DNA of 64,000 bases from positions 2,288,359 to 2,352,358 of the forward strand of contig JABAKD010000016.1 in the NCBI GenBank assembly GCA_012845835.1, in the 5' to 3' direction. The notes under the pieces were generated by a model. That model ran no database searches and had not been told where the DNA came from. It saw only the letters and a list, made by a program, of their open reading frames with translations. Position numbers and translations under genes: made by a program. The DNA is from Undaria pinnatifida. Its lineage: Eukaryota; Sar; Phaeophyceae; Laminariales; Alariaceae. Below, piece by piece: positions 11,601 through 20,389 of the stretch (positions are counted from its first letter, which is position 1; each line of letters begins with the position of its first letter).

Positions 11601-14600
11601 TTGTCGGTTGGTCCTCTGACGTTCAGAAGGGAGTAGTATTGGCAAAAAAAAGTACGCCCGCTCTATGCTGGATGTATACCACTACCCACAAAATAGCCTA
11701 CGTAGTCTATGTGACTATCATGGTAGACTCGTGGGTGGAACCAATAATATACGCATGCTCCTGTCGATTATAGAACACCACCAACTGAGCTACTGAGTCA
11801 CGCGACTAAGTAGCTCGGTGGGCAGTGCTATATACCAACAAAATGTATGTTTTCGAGCTCTTTGATTAAATCTCACCGACTTTGTTACAGTGGCCTCTGT
11901 GGCTCTCCCCTCGCCACGCGTACTATCCAAGAAAAAAAGACTGACGTCATCATCCACGGCCACTTTTCCAAGTTTTTATCTTTTCAGAAAAAGTGACGTC
12001 ACGATTCCGGATTACGACAAATGTCGACCAAGGATTTTCCACCACTCAAAATTTCCAACCAAAAAAAATGACCAATCAGAAAACTGCGCGCACGAAATCC
12101 TTTTCTCTCTACAGCGGTGTTCATTATTGAGGAGCACACTATCGTAACGATTCACCACGTCTCCAGCGCGCAGTGACTCAGCTGTCTAGTGGATAAACTG
12201 TTCGCTTCTGAGCCTGGTGTGCGTGGGTTCGAATCCCGGTGCCATCGGGGGAAAAAAGACTCGAACGTGTTATATATCCCTCGTAGACACTTGTCACGTG
12301 GCGAGGGGAAAGACCCGGATATCCTTGCTACGAAGTCGGCGAGATTCAGCGAACTCGAAAACATAGGTTTTGGTGGTTATATATCAACTGAGCCACTGAG
12401 TGCTATATATAATATGTGACCCAGTAGCTCAGTGGAGATTGCTATATGACCAACAGGTAATGTATGATCATGCTCTTATACGCAGCAAGCAATGTTTCAA
12501 GATTGTGCTGCAGCAAGCAATGTTTCAAGATTGTGCTGCGGGTGCCCGGGTATATTCCTGGTAACCTGCTGAAAGCAAGCCCTAAAACCAATGTTTGTCT
12601 TCGTTTTGCGGCTCTCACGCTCTATCGCAGCCGTACAGGGCCCCTCGTGGTCGACCCAGTGGTCGCTCGGCATCTGACGACGGCATTGAGCGGCAGCACC
12701 TGAAGGCGGCATCTGACGGCATAGGGAGCCATTGCCATGAAGGTGGAGACTGGAACGTCTTTTACCTCTTCCTCCACAACATCGAGTTTGAGAAGGTGAG
12801 CTGGATGGGGGGGGGGAGAGGGGAGCGAGGGGGATCTGGACGGGGGAGGCGGGGCCGGGGGCAGGGGCGGTGAGGGAAGGGGGGGGGGAGAGGGGAAAAC
12901 AGACGGGGAGGGGGGGTGAAGAACGGGAGAGGGAGGTGGGGGAGGGAGGGGGAAGGAGAGGGGGGGGGGGGGGGGGAGGACGTGGGGTGCGGGGGTGCAT
13001 GAAACCACCGAAGAAAACTGGAACAGGAAAAATAGAACTAGAGCAGGAAAAAGAGCAGCGCGAAACCAGCCACCCTAATTTCTGACGACTCTGTGTTCGT
13101 ATTAATGTGATTGTGGTGTCAACGTGTCTGCTTCGCCTTGTGGCGAGAGCCTCCCAAACGAGTCAATCCGACGTGACACCCGGAAAAGTCAACTTCCTGG
13201 TGTGACGATTGCAGGAGTCCCACAAAGGGGAGGAGGAGGAGGAGGAGGAGGAGGAGGAGGAGAGTCGAAACCCCTCATCGTGCGCAGTTTGGCCGTGCGT
13301 TGCCCTCGTCGCTCTCTGGCTGTTGCGGTGTCGATGGCGTTTGACTAATGCCGACGGTGACAAAATCGACGACTTCATACAATGTTTTGCACTATCTTAC
13401 CGCTGCTTTACCGTACCACGAGGTACCGCGTTTGATGCCGGTGGTCGCCACTGAAGCTGTGAACCGTCGCACTTAAACCCCAGCGTCACAGGCCCTACCA
13501 AAGCCAGAGGCCCGTCTTCGACTCCTAACTAACCTCCACCCCCCCTCCCACGTGCATCCCACTACCCCCCCCCCTTCCCTACCCTCCCGTATTATCATCT
13601 CTCGCTACCCCCCTATCTTTTCCCGTACCCCCTTCCCCCTACCTGAGCGCCCAAATGTTGGAGATGTCTCTATTAGAGTATGAAGGGTGCTCCGTCTCGC
13701 AAGGGACGTGTGGTCAATGGTCAAATGACTAAGGCTAGAAACAAATGAGTACGCTCCCCCCCCCCCCCCCCCCCGCCTGGGAATTTTGTGCAACATTCCT
13801 ATTCTTGCTCATTTGTGCCAGAATCGTTCCATGTGCCCGGAAACGTGTGCGCTGATAAAAGCGCTGCCGAGACATCACGACCACGCCTTCTTTTCGGCCC
13901 TAGCGCCCGGTACGCACGTCATCAAGCACAAAGGTAAGGGTGGGGAAGGGGAGGGGTGTCGGTGTTGGTTTGGTGTAAGACGCGGTGGTGGTGGTTTTGG
14001 TATTGGTGTTGGTTGTTGGTGTTGGTGTTGGTGTTGGTGTGGACCTGATTTATTATTTGGCTGTTTCAGGACTGTTTTCCCTAGGTCCCAAAGCGGTCAC
14101 CCGTAGATGTGGCGAGGGATCGATAGCGTGTCCCGTCCCCATCTGGTTGCTTGGAGTCTTGACCTGTGCGAAGCCTTGAGCTAAGAAACAATTACTCTAC
14201 GAGAAGAAGCAAAAAAACGCGAAGAAGTGCCTCCCAGCCCCGACACGTCCTGTGTTCTTACCACTCGGCAGCACTTTGAAGGCTGGGTATGCCAGAAAGA
14301 GAAAAGAGGGATACCCGTAGTCGCTTGGAGGAAGCAATCAACACACAGAGCTGCCCTTGTGGCAATGCAGACAAGAGTAGAACCCATATAGTCGGAGAAT
14401 GAATGTGAACTGTACAAGGATGAACGGAATGTGTTAAGATATGAGGAAAATAGACGCATGTGACACGGAGAATTTGGTGCAGTACATCGTAGCGAGGAAA
14501 CGATCGCTATCCTAGAACATAGATGGCGGCCACAGACGGATGAAGCAAGGAAGAAATAATATGTGTTTTTGTTTAATATAATACACGAAATTATTGTGCT

Positions 14601-16964
14601 GAGCACTCGAACGTTGGAGGTGTCTCTATTAGGAGTAGGTGCGGTGCTCCGACTCGAAAGAGATGCGCGGTCAATGGTAAAATGACTAAGCCAAGCAAAA
14701 ACTGAGTACCCCCCCCCCCTCCCAGGTAATCGACGCTGTCATCCAGATGCAACAAAGTACGCACAAGACGCCCAAGCCCGCCCCAGAAAAGATTCTTACT
14801 TCGACGCAGCTCACCCTTCATGCGACTCGCCGAACATTTCACGGTGCTCGCGCTTGGTGCAAGCAATGTTTGTCTGGTCGGTGAAAACCCGACATGCCCC
14901 ATCCCGACATTGCAGGGACGCGGGGATCCATGGTCTTAACAGACTTCGGTTACGCATGACAAAGATTATACCGCCCCCCCTCCCCTCGCAACCCCCTCCC
15001 CCCCCCCCAATCCCCCCTCCTCCAATCCCCTCCCACCTGGTTGGTGAAAACCCGACGTGCTCCGTCCCAGCATAGTAGGGATGCGAGGGTCTATGGTCAT
15101 GCGACTACGGCCATGCACAAATTGAGTACACCCCTCCCCAATCCCCTCCACTCCGCCCCCACCCACCCCCCCCCCTCCTCGTGTTTTTGCAATGTTCGCG
15201 GATCTCACTGTTCGGTCGGTTTGTGTCACCCACCTCCCTGTTTCCGCCAAACTCAACGCGTTTACAGGGTCGACCAATAAAAAGCTGAGGGTGCACCTTC
15301 CGATATTCGCGCCGAGCGGTGGGCTGTCGCGTCTCCGAGTGGGTTCCGAAACGCGGGAAGCGGTGGCGGGTAGAGCGTTAGTGTTTGATGACTCTTTCGA
15401 GCACGAGGCTTGGAACGACGGTAGCGTGAGTGACGGGTTGAGCGGAGGTGTAGGGGAAAGCTTAGGCGAAGGAAAGAGGGAAGTTTTGGGCGAAAGCTTG
15501 AACGAAGGCTCCAACGAAGGTTTAAGCGAAAGTTTGAGCGAAGGCTTGAACGAAGGCTTGAGCGAAGGCTTGAGCGAAGGCTTGAACGAAAGGTTGAACG
15601 AAAGTTTGGGGGAACGTTTGAGCCAAGGCTTGAACGGTGGCCTGAGCGAAGGCTTGGGAGAAGGCTTGAGCGAAGGCTGGAGCGAAGGCTGGAGCGAAGG
15701 CATGGGCGAAAGCTTGAGCGAACGCTTAAATAAAAGCTTGAACGAAACTTTGAACGAAACCTCGAACGGAATCTTAAACAAAAGCTTGAGCAAAAGCTTG
15801 AGCGGAAGCTCGAACGAAAGATCGAAAGAAAGGTCGAATGAAGAATCGAAGGACACCTTAATCGGCGGCTTGAACGGTGACCTGGGCAAAGGCTTGAGCA
15901 CCGGCTTGCGGAAAGGCTTGAGCGAAGGCCTGGGCGGAGGCTGCTGTGGTGGTCGGGAGGGTGATAGTGCTGCACAGGTGGTACCGGAGGGAGATACGGG
16001 TGGAGGACGAGAAGGAGGGAGGAAAGGAGCGCGAGGACGGGGGGGAGGGGGGGGAGGGAGGGAAGGGGTGTGGGGCGGAGAAGGAAGGGGGGGCGGAGCA
16101 GGCAGCGGAGGAGAGGGGAAAGGAGGCGGAGGAGCAAGAGGAGGGAGAAGGGAAGGGACGGTGCGAGAGAGGAGAGGAGGCGAGGGAGTGGCAGGAGGAG
16201 CGAGGCGGGGAATAGCAATGTCAGCAACAGCAGGAGGACGAGCGGGGGTAGGCAGAGGTGTAGAAGCGAGGAAACGGTGTTGGAAGGTGGGGGGGAAGGG
16301 AGCGAAAACGGTAGCAGCGGATGAGGAAGAACAAGAGAGCGACGATGACACTACTTGCCGGAGCGGAGATGACGGCGGCAGCGGCAGCGGCAGCGGGTTC
16401 CGTGAAAGCAACGGCCACGAAGTTGGCCGTGTGCAACCTATTAAGAGTCACAAAAACGATGGAGTGGGAGGGGAGACCTCACGCACGCTAGACTCCAGAG
16501 GGATCGAGGCCTCCGAAGGAAATTCTCGCGACAGAGCCGTCGACGCTGAAAATATCAACAGCGGTGGTAACGCTGAAATTGGTGGTGGTGGTGGTGTTAG
16601 TGTTGGTGTTGGTGCTTGTGTTCGTGTTGGTGGCGGTGGCGGTGGTGGCGGTGTAGGTGGCGATGGCGGCGACGGTGTCGATGGCGGTGTCAGTGTCGAT
16701 GGCGGTGGCGGACCTAGCACGCTCGAGACCAGGGCCGCGGAAATGAGCGGACGGGCGCCACCATCTCCTAGGATAACTCTGATCGCTGACGTCTGGCACC
16801 CGGATCTTTCACCTAGGCAAGCACGGCACGATTGGTCGGTTACACAGCGGGCTACCCGATTTAAGATCGTCCATAGCAAGATATCACTAATGTATCAGCG
16901 GCCACATCGCCTTGTGACGCCTTGTGACGCCTATACCAAAAGCCTATATCACGCCCAACCTTAG
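5420..16964 (+). CDS. Aspartyl/asparaginyl beta-hydroxylase-like dioxygenase (whole gene, seven exons)
   Basis: I rebuilt this gene from seven exons with GT-AG borders and matching phases: 5420-5653, 6135-6297, 7197-7315, 12697-12795, 13822-13933, 15268-15425 and 16728-16964. The sum is 1122 nt, giving 373 residues and a stop. The family (AspH-type, Fe(II)/2-oxoglutarate-dependent, double-stranded beta helix) hydroxylates Asp/Asn side chains in the animal enzyme; the substrate here is unknown. The core motifs are PGLRSKAFW, LPWVADFEKG, DWNVFYLFLH, MCPETC, FSALAPGTHV, STNKKLRVHLP, RVGSETR, FDDSFEHEAWND and RITLIADVWHPDLS. By comparison with the human enzyme as I recall it, the His of RVHLP and of FEHEAW are the iron ligands, and the Arg of RITLI binds 2-oxoglutarate. 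No signal peptide or clear membrane helix is seen, unlike animal AspH. The first five exon joins are secure; the last one is uncertain (see 15426-16727). Confidence 0.85.
5849..5930. repeat. Tandem repeat, about 27 bp x 3, in intron 1
   Basis: Three near-identical copies of AGAAGATCGTATCCAACAAC with a CAAACAT-type linker lie in the first intron of the dioxygenase gene. Confidence 0.85.
6135..6297 (+). CDS. Dioxygenase gene, exon 2
   Basis: The acceptor CCTGCAG ends at 6134 and the exon opens in phase 0, matching exon 1. It codes SIGSDTTEEFTRVRRWLIGR and then a variable linker, ending QRGCPEIIP plus one base. The donor GTGGGT at 6298 leaves phase 1. When joined to exon 3 it restores PEIIPGLRSKAFW, the typical entry into the AspH domain, which is good support for both borders. 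Confidence 0.8.
7197..7315 (+). CDS. Dioxygenase gene, exon 3 (start of the AspH domain)
   Basis: The acceptor AATGAAG ends at 7196 and supplies the two bases needed for phase 1. The exon reads (G)LRSKAFWSREELPWVADF and on to KELVALRGRGGFQ, the alpha-helical entry region of the family. The donor GTAGGA at 7316 is phase 0. An acceptor at 7177 would also keep this frame but has the wrong phase for exon 2. Confidence 0.85.
7316..8185. other. Intron 3 of the dioxygenase gene, first part
   Basis: This is the start of a 5.4 kb intron (7316-12696). I see no gene or clear repeat in this part. The open frame on the opposite strand over exon 3 is a shadow. Confidence 0.5.
8186..8320 (+). repeat. Dispersed repeat family R120, copy 1
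   Basis: This is a copy of a family I find eight times in the window. Its core in order is CACTCCAGCTGTGAGATCGA, then GTCGAAACTCAT, TTGCAAGCTGTGTGTGATAC, TCCGATCGCGCG, and a tail with GTGTCCTC and AGGATATAGGTCGGCGA. It has no open frame and no Pol III A/B boxes that I can see. Its nature (short MITE, SINE or fragment of a longer element) is unknown. Confidence 0.8.
8500..8704. repeat. G-rich low-complexity tract
   Basis: There are long runs of G on the plus strand (several of 8 or more), interrupted by GA steps, within intron 3. The tract is predicted to be able to form G-quadruplexes. The open frames over it are composition artefacts. Confidence 0.8.
8705..10019. other. Intronic sequence without a recognised feature
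   Basis: This part of intron 3 holds no gene and no repeat that I can assign, apart from a short poly-G run at about 8830. Confidence 0.4.
10020..10085. repeat. Dispersed 60-bp repeat, first of five copies in intron 3
   Basis: CTCTATCGCAGCCG followed by CAGGGCCCCTCGCAGTGG and a GGTCGGCTG block recurs at about 10525-10600, 10810-10870, 11575-11630 and 12625-12685. The last copy ends about a dozen bases before exon 4 of the dioxygenase gene. Confidence 0.7.
10640..11575. repeat. Minisatellite, unit about 45 bp, roughly 20 copies
   Basis: The unit combines CACCTACCGTTAAATCTTGG with AAAAATTAAGGTACACCC. Copies vary by single-base changes and small indels, and the array contains a block of telomere-like CCCTAAACCCTAGCCCTAACCC at about 11048-11070. 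It lies wholly within intron 3. Confidence 0.85.
12165..12250 (+). repeat. tRNA-related SINE-like sequence
   Basis: An A-box-like TCTAGTGGATAAACTG and a perfect B-box stretch GGGTTCGAATCCC are spaced as in a tRNA gene and followed by a short A-run. The acceptor and anticodon stems do not pair, so this is not called a tRNA gene. Fragments of another A-box-like motif (GTAGCTCAGTGG) lie nearby at about 12422. Confidence 0.5.
12697..12795 (+). CDS. Dioxygenase gene, exon 4
   Basis: The exon codes HLKAASDGIGSHCHEGG then DWNVFYLFLHNIEFEK. The W-N-V-F-Y-L-F-L-H block is a hallmark of the family. The CAG acceptor ending at 12696 is phase 0, matching exon 3; an acceptor six bases earlier would add two residues. 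The donor GTGAGC at 12796 is phase 0 and is followed at once by a long G-rich tract. Confidence 0.85.
12800..12990. repeat. G-rich tract just after the exon 4 donor
   Basis: Runs of G separated by GA/GC steps start within 20 bases of the 5' splice site, for example at about 12806-12815 and 12961-12976. The 128- and 167-codon frames on the opposite strand are artefacts of this composition. Confidence 0.75.
13228..13262. repeat. (GGA)n microsatellite
   Basis: About a dozen GGA units lie in intron 4 of the dioxygenase gene. Confidence 0.9.
13640..13775. repeat. Dispersed repeat next to poly-C tracts
   Basis: A GGTGTCTCTATTAG...GTGCTCCGTCTCG...GGTCAATGGTCAAATGACTA block ends in a poly-C run. 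Related copies are at about 14600-14720, 25030-25100, 38270-38350 (reverse), 40345-40410 and 40420-40490. Shorter related pieces with CCCGACATGCTCC are at about 14885-14975, 15045-15130 and 60600-60680. Confidence 0.6.
13822..13933 (+). CDS. Dioxygenase gene, exon 5
   Basis: The acceptor GTGCCAG ends at 13821 in phase 0. The exon codes NRSMCPETCALIKALPR and FFSALAPGTHVIKHK plus one base. CPET and S-A-L-A-P-G-T-H are family motifs leading into the first strand of the catalytic fold. The donor GTAAGG at 13934 is phase 1 and is followed by a G-rich and then a (GGTGTT)n tract at about 13985-14042. Confidence 0.9.
15268..15425 (+). CDS. Dioxygenase gene, exon 6 (catalytic core)
   Basis: The acceptor TTTACAG ends at 15267 and completes the phase 1 glycine codon. 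The exon reads STNKKLRVHLPIFAPSGG, RLRVGSETR and ALVFDDSFEHEAWNDGS. It supplies both expected iron-binding His residues (252 and 288 of the spliced protein), with the acidic pair of FDDS before the second. The open frame continues past its end without a stop. A consensus GTGAGT donor at 15426, phase 0, directly follows WNDGS; a weaker GTAGCG donor lies at 15421. Confidence 0.85.
15426..16727 (+). other. Stop-free intervening segment in the dioxygenase gene (exitron-like intron or in-frame insertion)
   Basis: This 1302-base segment (434 codons, a multiple of three) is open in the gene's frame from exon 6 to exon 7. About 15430-15930 is a degenerate 12-bp repeat (GGCTTGAGCGAA) that would code (LSEG)n/(LNEG)n. 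About 15990-16330 is purine-rich Gly/Arg/Glu coding, and about 16560-16715 codes Gly/Val-rich GGT/GTT repeats. The start is a consensus GTGAGT. The only phase 0 acceptor near the end is a weak CTCGAG at 16722-16727. The better-looking CATCTCCTAG ending at 16771 has the wrong phase for that donor. If translated, the protein would be about 807 residues with an insertion inside the catalytic barrel. The opposite strand is also open over most of this stretch (481 codons), so openness alone is weak evidence for coding. Confidence 0.6.
16728..16964 (+). CDS. Dioxygenase gene, last exon
   Basis: The secure part starts at about 16764 with PSPRITLIADVWHPDLSPRQ, the last strands of the AspH fold, including the Arg expected to bind 2-oxoglutarate and the WHPDLS motif. 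The acceptor is uncertain. With 16728 as the first base, 13 non-conserved residues precede PRITLI. The reading frame runs on about 50 residues past WHPDLS, without recognisable features, to a TAG at 16962-16964. Confidence 0.7.
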   Translation, partial: TRAAEMSGRAPPSPRITLIADVWHPDLSPRQARHDWSVTQRATRFKIVHSKISLMYQRPHRLVTPCDAYTKSLYHAQP

Positions 16965-17590
16965 ATAAGGGCGACGCGGCAATACGACCGGCAGCACTAG
17001 CACGTTCCGAAAGGCTCTTATTCGACTACCCCACCGTGCGTATTATATATCCAGCCTTGTGGGCCTACTAATAATGCCACTGAGATGTACCGCTGGCGAA
17101 TGGAAAACCGCGCTTCCGAGTTGCGGACTGTCGCTACGTTCGGTGCGACTACCCTTCTCCCTCGAGTCACGATGCGGCGGAGGAGGTACCCGACTTTCTC
17201 GGGGTTCCAAACGCGAGGAAAGCCGTGGTACGGTGAGGTTTGCAATTTTAAACCCCTAAAAAAACGCACTGCCAGAGCTTCTCAACTGGGGGGTTGCCCA
17301 ACGTCAGAGTGGGGCTTAATGGTTAACGGTTAGGGTTAGGGCTGAAAATACTCAGGAAATTCCCATCAAAACTGTTTTGACCTGACTGCGACCGGACGAG
17401 GCGATTGCAATATAAACAATCTTTTGGAATTCTCTCATCGGGTTAGTCTTTTTCCGACTGCTTATCTAGTTATCCATCCCACCCTCACCCCCCACGCAAC
17501 ACGCCCCCCGCCTCGCCGACGAAAACCGGACGCAGTGAGGTTCGGTTTCTGTCTTTTCTTCAGCGGGCCACTCTTCGCCCGGAGAAGGGT
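16965..17590. other. Intergenic stretch with a short telomere-like motif
   Basis: I see no gene that I can support. TTAACGGTTAGGGTTAGGG at about 17321-17339 is a two-unit TTAGGG-type motif. Confidence 0.4.
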
Positions 17591-18454
17591 GTGGTCGAGA
17601 AAGCGAGGGAGGCAGCAGTGACAAGCGCAGCGAAACGCGACAGAGAGGGAAGACGAGATCGGCAGGAGGACCTCGGTTGTCGGCGACAACAATCTTCGAA
17701 GGCACTGGCAGCGTCACCGCCACCGCTGCTGCCACCGCCGCCACCGTCAAAACCGATGTTGCCGCTGCCAACGATATCGCCTTCACAAGAACAGAAAAAA
17801 AAACGACAGGGCAGTAATGCTCAATACGCTATGATGGATACTTCTGCTGCTGTTGCTGCTGCTCCTGCGGCAGCGACAGTTGCGGGGGGGGGGGGAACTC
17901 GCCAGTACCTTCACGAGGGCATGGGAGTTGCCACCAGCACGATGAGAAGCACGCGTGTGGGTAGTGCTTCCCCAACCCAGGATATATTTGACACAAGTAC
18001 GAGTAGCACTCGTGTTGGTAGTGCTTCTCTAGCGTGTTCACCGGACGCTGTCCTTGGGGCAGTGACAACAGTGACGCCGACGACCTCAGCAGGATTCACC
18101 TTAGCGGATGGAGAAGTCAACCGGAGCGTTCACACGAGTTGTGGTGGCGGCGGTAGTGGAGATGGTGGCAGGGGCGGCGGCAGCTGCAGCGACAACAACA
18201 GAGGAAGCAACAACAGCGATAGCAACGTTAGCAGTTACGCTAGTGCTTCTTGTGCGAAGTGCTCGCAGCTGGAAGGGGACGACAAGGAATTCGGGGAAGC
18301 AGGGGGTGGGGGAGAGGGGGGCGGCGTTGATTCCCCCCCCTGCGGCCCCTGCGGTAGCTATTGTGGTGATATCTCAGATAACTTTTTGTCCGTGATCAAC
18401 CGTGCCAGAGGTATCCGCTCGGACGAGTCCAACATATTCGGAGCTTGTTCTTGA
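17591..18454 (+). CDS. Hypothetical low-complexity open frame
   Basis: I do not recognise this 287-codon frame. It opens with GTG and not ATG. It codes basic, Pro-rich, Ala-rich and then Gly/Ser/Asn-rich segments with a short internal direct repeat (STRVGSAS twice), ending in a Cys-containing stretch PPCGPCGSYCGD and a TGA. It could be part of an exon or only a GC-rich spacer. The opposite strand also has long frames. There is no splice or homology support. Confidence 0.2.
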   Translation: MVEKAREAAVTSAAKRDREGRRDRQEDLGCRRQQSSKALAASPPPLLPPPPPSKPMLPLPTISPSQEQKKKRQGSNAQYAMMDTSAAVAAAPAAATVAGGGGTRQYLHEGMGVATSTMRSTRVGSASPTQDIFDTSTSSTRVGSASLACSPDAVLGAVTTVTPTTSAGFTLADGEVNRSVHTSCGGGGSGDGGRGGGSCSDNNRGSNNSDSNVSSYASASCAKCSQLEGDDKEFGEAGGGGEGGGVDSPPCGPCGSYCGDISDNFLSVINRARGIRSDESNIFGACS

Positions 18455-18599
18455 CTAAAGGGGCTAGCTTGTACAGCGAGATACAGTAGACACCTCTGTT
18501 ACGAGGCGCCTTGAAATAGCAATCTATCATTGAAAGAGCGCTTGTTTAGGCTTGTCACGGCGTGCTCACAGAAACCAGCGCGATATCGTCAGTACACAT

Positions 18600-18870
18600 G
18601 AAGAGGTACCATTGCTTAGTTCGGCGGCCTTATGTGGTACCAAGAACTCAAATGCGGGGCGTGAGGGGATGGGGGGTATGAACGTGTATTTAGTTCGGGG
18701 GCCTTCCCGGGTACCAGGAAGTCAACTTTACGCTCCCCCTCCCCCCCAGTACCCACTCCTCGTGTGCAATGTGGGTGTGGGGTGTGGGGGAGGTGGGGGG
18801 TGTGGGGGATGTGGTTGTTTAGTTTGATGTCTTATACGGTACCAAGGGCTCAACTTCCACCCCCCATTGT
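18600..18870. repeat. Short dispersed repeat with GGTACCAAG core, three copies
   Basis: A CTTATGTGGTACCAAGAACTC-like core recurs at about 18632, 18703 and 18829, each followed by C-rich or G-rich runs. A further copy lies at about 24765-24805. The rest of 18455-19087 shows nothing recognisable. Confidence 0.5.
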
Positions 18871-19087
18871 AGGGATGCGTCTATCTTAAGACTACAGATA
18901 TCCATGGGATGAGCCACCCCCCCCCCCCCCCCTCCGAGCGCCCCCCTCAGCGCCCACCCCCCATGTGCAACGCGGCTGCGCGATGTGTCACGTTTGAACA
19001 GAACGATTTGCATCCCGGGAGTCGCAGGCCCTAGCAAGGCGACAACTCAAGACACTTGCTACAGCGGGGGAAGGAAGTAGTGCTGAG

Positions 19088-19557
19088 CCATACCACGGTG
19101 GGAGTGCAACAGAAAGTCTCTGAGCTGCTCGCATGAGGAGCGCAATGTCTCACCCGAAGAATGACTTCGAAGGCGCTCGTTCGCACAACCCGACCACAAG
19201 CTCCTATGCCTCCGTAGTAGTCCTAAAACACAACATGTACCCGTGGAAATACGTGATCAATTGACTAACCGGTAGTTCCTCGCTCGAGGAGCTCAACCGG
19301 ACAGGTGCATTGATAGGGGTTGCAGTTGTAGGATTGCGCCAAAAAGTCCCTGGGCGATTGAGTTCCTCATGTTAGGAACTGCCGGTCAATGACGTATTTT
19401 CACGAGTACATTTTATTATAGAACTAAGGCGTAGAAGCTTTGGTCGGGTTGTGCGAACGAAGAATGCCTTCGAAGTCATTTTCTCGGGTGAGATATTGAG
19501 TTCCTCATGTGAGGAGAGCTTAGGGACTGATGCCGCAACCCTACCGTGGGATGGCTA
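19088..19557. mobile_element. Long inverted-repeat (foldback/MITE-like) element
   Basis: Two arms of roughly 190 bases (about 19089-19285 and 19370-19557) are inverted copies of each other. Shared landmarks are TCTCACCCGA, ATGACTTCGAAGGC, TTCGCACAACCCGACCA and AAATACGT. The spacer is about 85 bases. No coding potential is seen. A related half-copy with the CCTTCGAAG and GAGATATTGAG landmarks lies at about 27470-27530. Confidence 0.75.
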
Positions 19558-19939
19558 CATTAGTATTGGTTAATCCAACAACTGCAACCCTTACCGTCGG
19601 ATGACTCTGACACCGACTGCTGTGTGACCAAAACTGTTTGTTTTTGTTGACCGACAGGACACCGTAACTGAGGCACTGTCTAACAAAAGTCGTTGGAACA
19701 GCGAACAGCCAAGCGGGGTTTACTGCGGCATTATCTACGGTAGACGCGTGCTACGATAGATGTAGCATTTTTTTGTTTTGTTTCGGTCGAAAATATGTGT
19801 TCTGGACGACGGAGCTCGTTAACTCCCGAAAACCAAATCGTCGGAATTGCCATTCTTGTTCTTTGCGTTGTTGTTTTTTTTGTACACCTAGAGCGCACGG
19901 GTTTGTCAATTGGGTTGCATCATCAGTATAAGTCAACAT

Positions 19940-20208
19940 GACTGATTCTACGATAGCCCCCTCTAAAAAAAAAACAGCGATTTTCTTTCACGACCGTTTC
20001 ATGCCTGCTCGAACATGAGGAGAAGGGTGCCCATTAAAAAGAAAAGGTCTCCCATGTATTTTCTTGTGTGCAAAGGTCTATCGAACGGTGACACCGGGGT
20101 GGGCAAGGGACGCCGTATCTCAGGAGGTCCGACCGGGAGCTGGTTTCAAAACCCGGCAATTTTCGTGAAATAAAAAGTTGGCGGGGCTACGACCGTACAA
20201 GAGAACTC
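19940..20208 (+). mobile_element. MITE family M1, copy 1
   Basis: The left terminus GACTGATTCTACGATAGCCC and a right terminus GGCGGGGCTACGACCGTACA flank a body that matches 31270-31526 in detail: AGCGATTTTCTTTCACGA, TTTTCTTGTxTxCAAAGG, TATCTCAGGAG and CCGGGAGCTGGTTTCAAAAC. It is non-coding. Confidence 0.7.
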
Positions 20209-20389
20209 AAAATCAGTTTTCTGGGGTGAGGTATGGAGCTCCTTCAAATGAGGAAGGCTTCTCGGAGAAAAATTGTTTTGCACAGACGCGGGCTATGATA
20301 GAGGTATATATAAAGACTGATTCTACGATAGCCCCCCCCTAAACCAGGGGCCACCTGCACTATCTGCATTTTTGTTGGAAGCTCGTGAA

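Noticed and set aside
12165-12250. Possible functional tRNA gene
   Set aside because: A and B boxes are present, but acceptor, D and anticodon stems do not pair; it is treated as SINE-like.
14966-16411. 481-codon Pro/Ser/Arg-rich frame on the minus strand
   Set aside because: It is the shadow of the G-rich and 12-bp repeat sequence; the plus strand carries the dioxygenase exons with correct splice sites.
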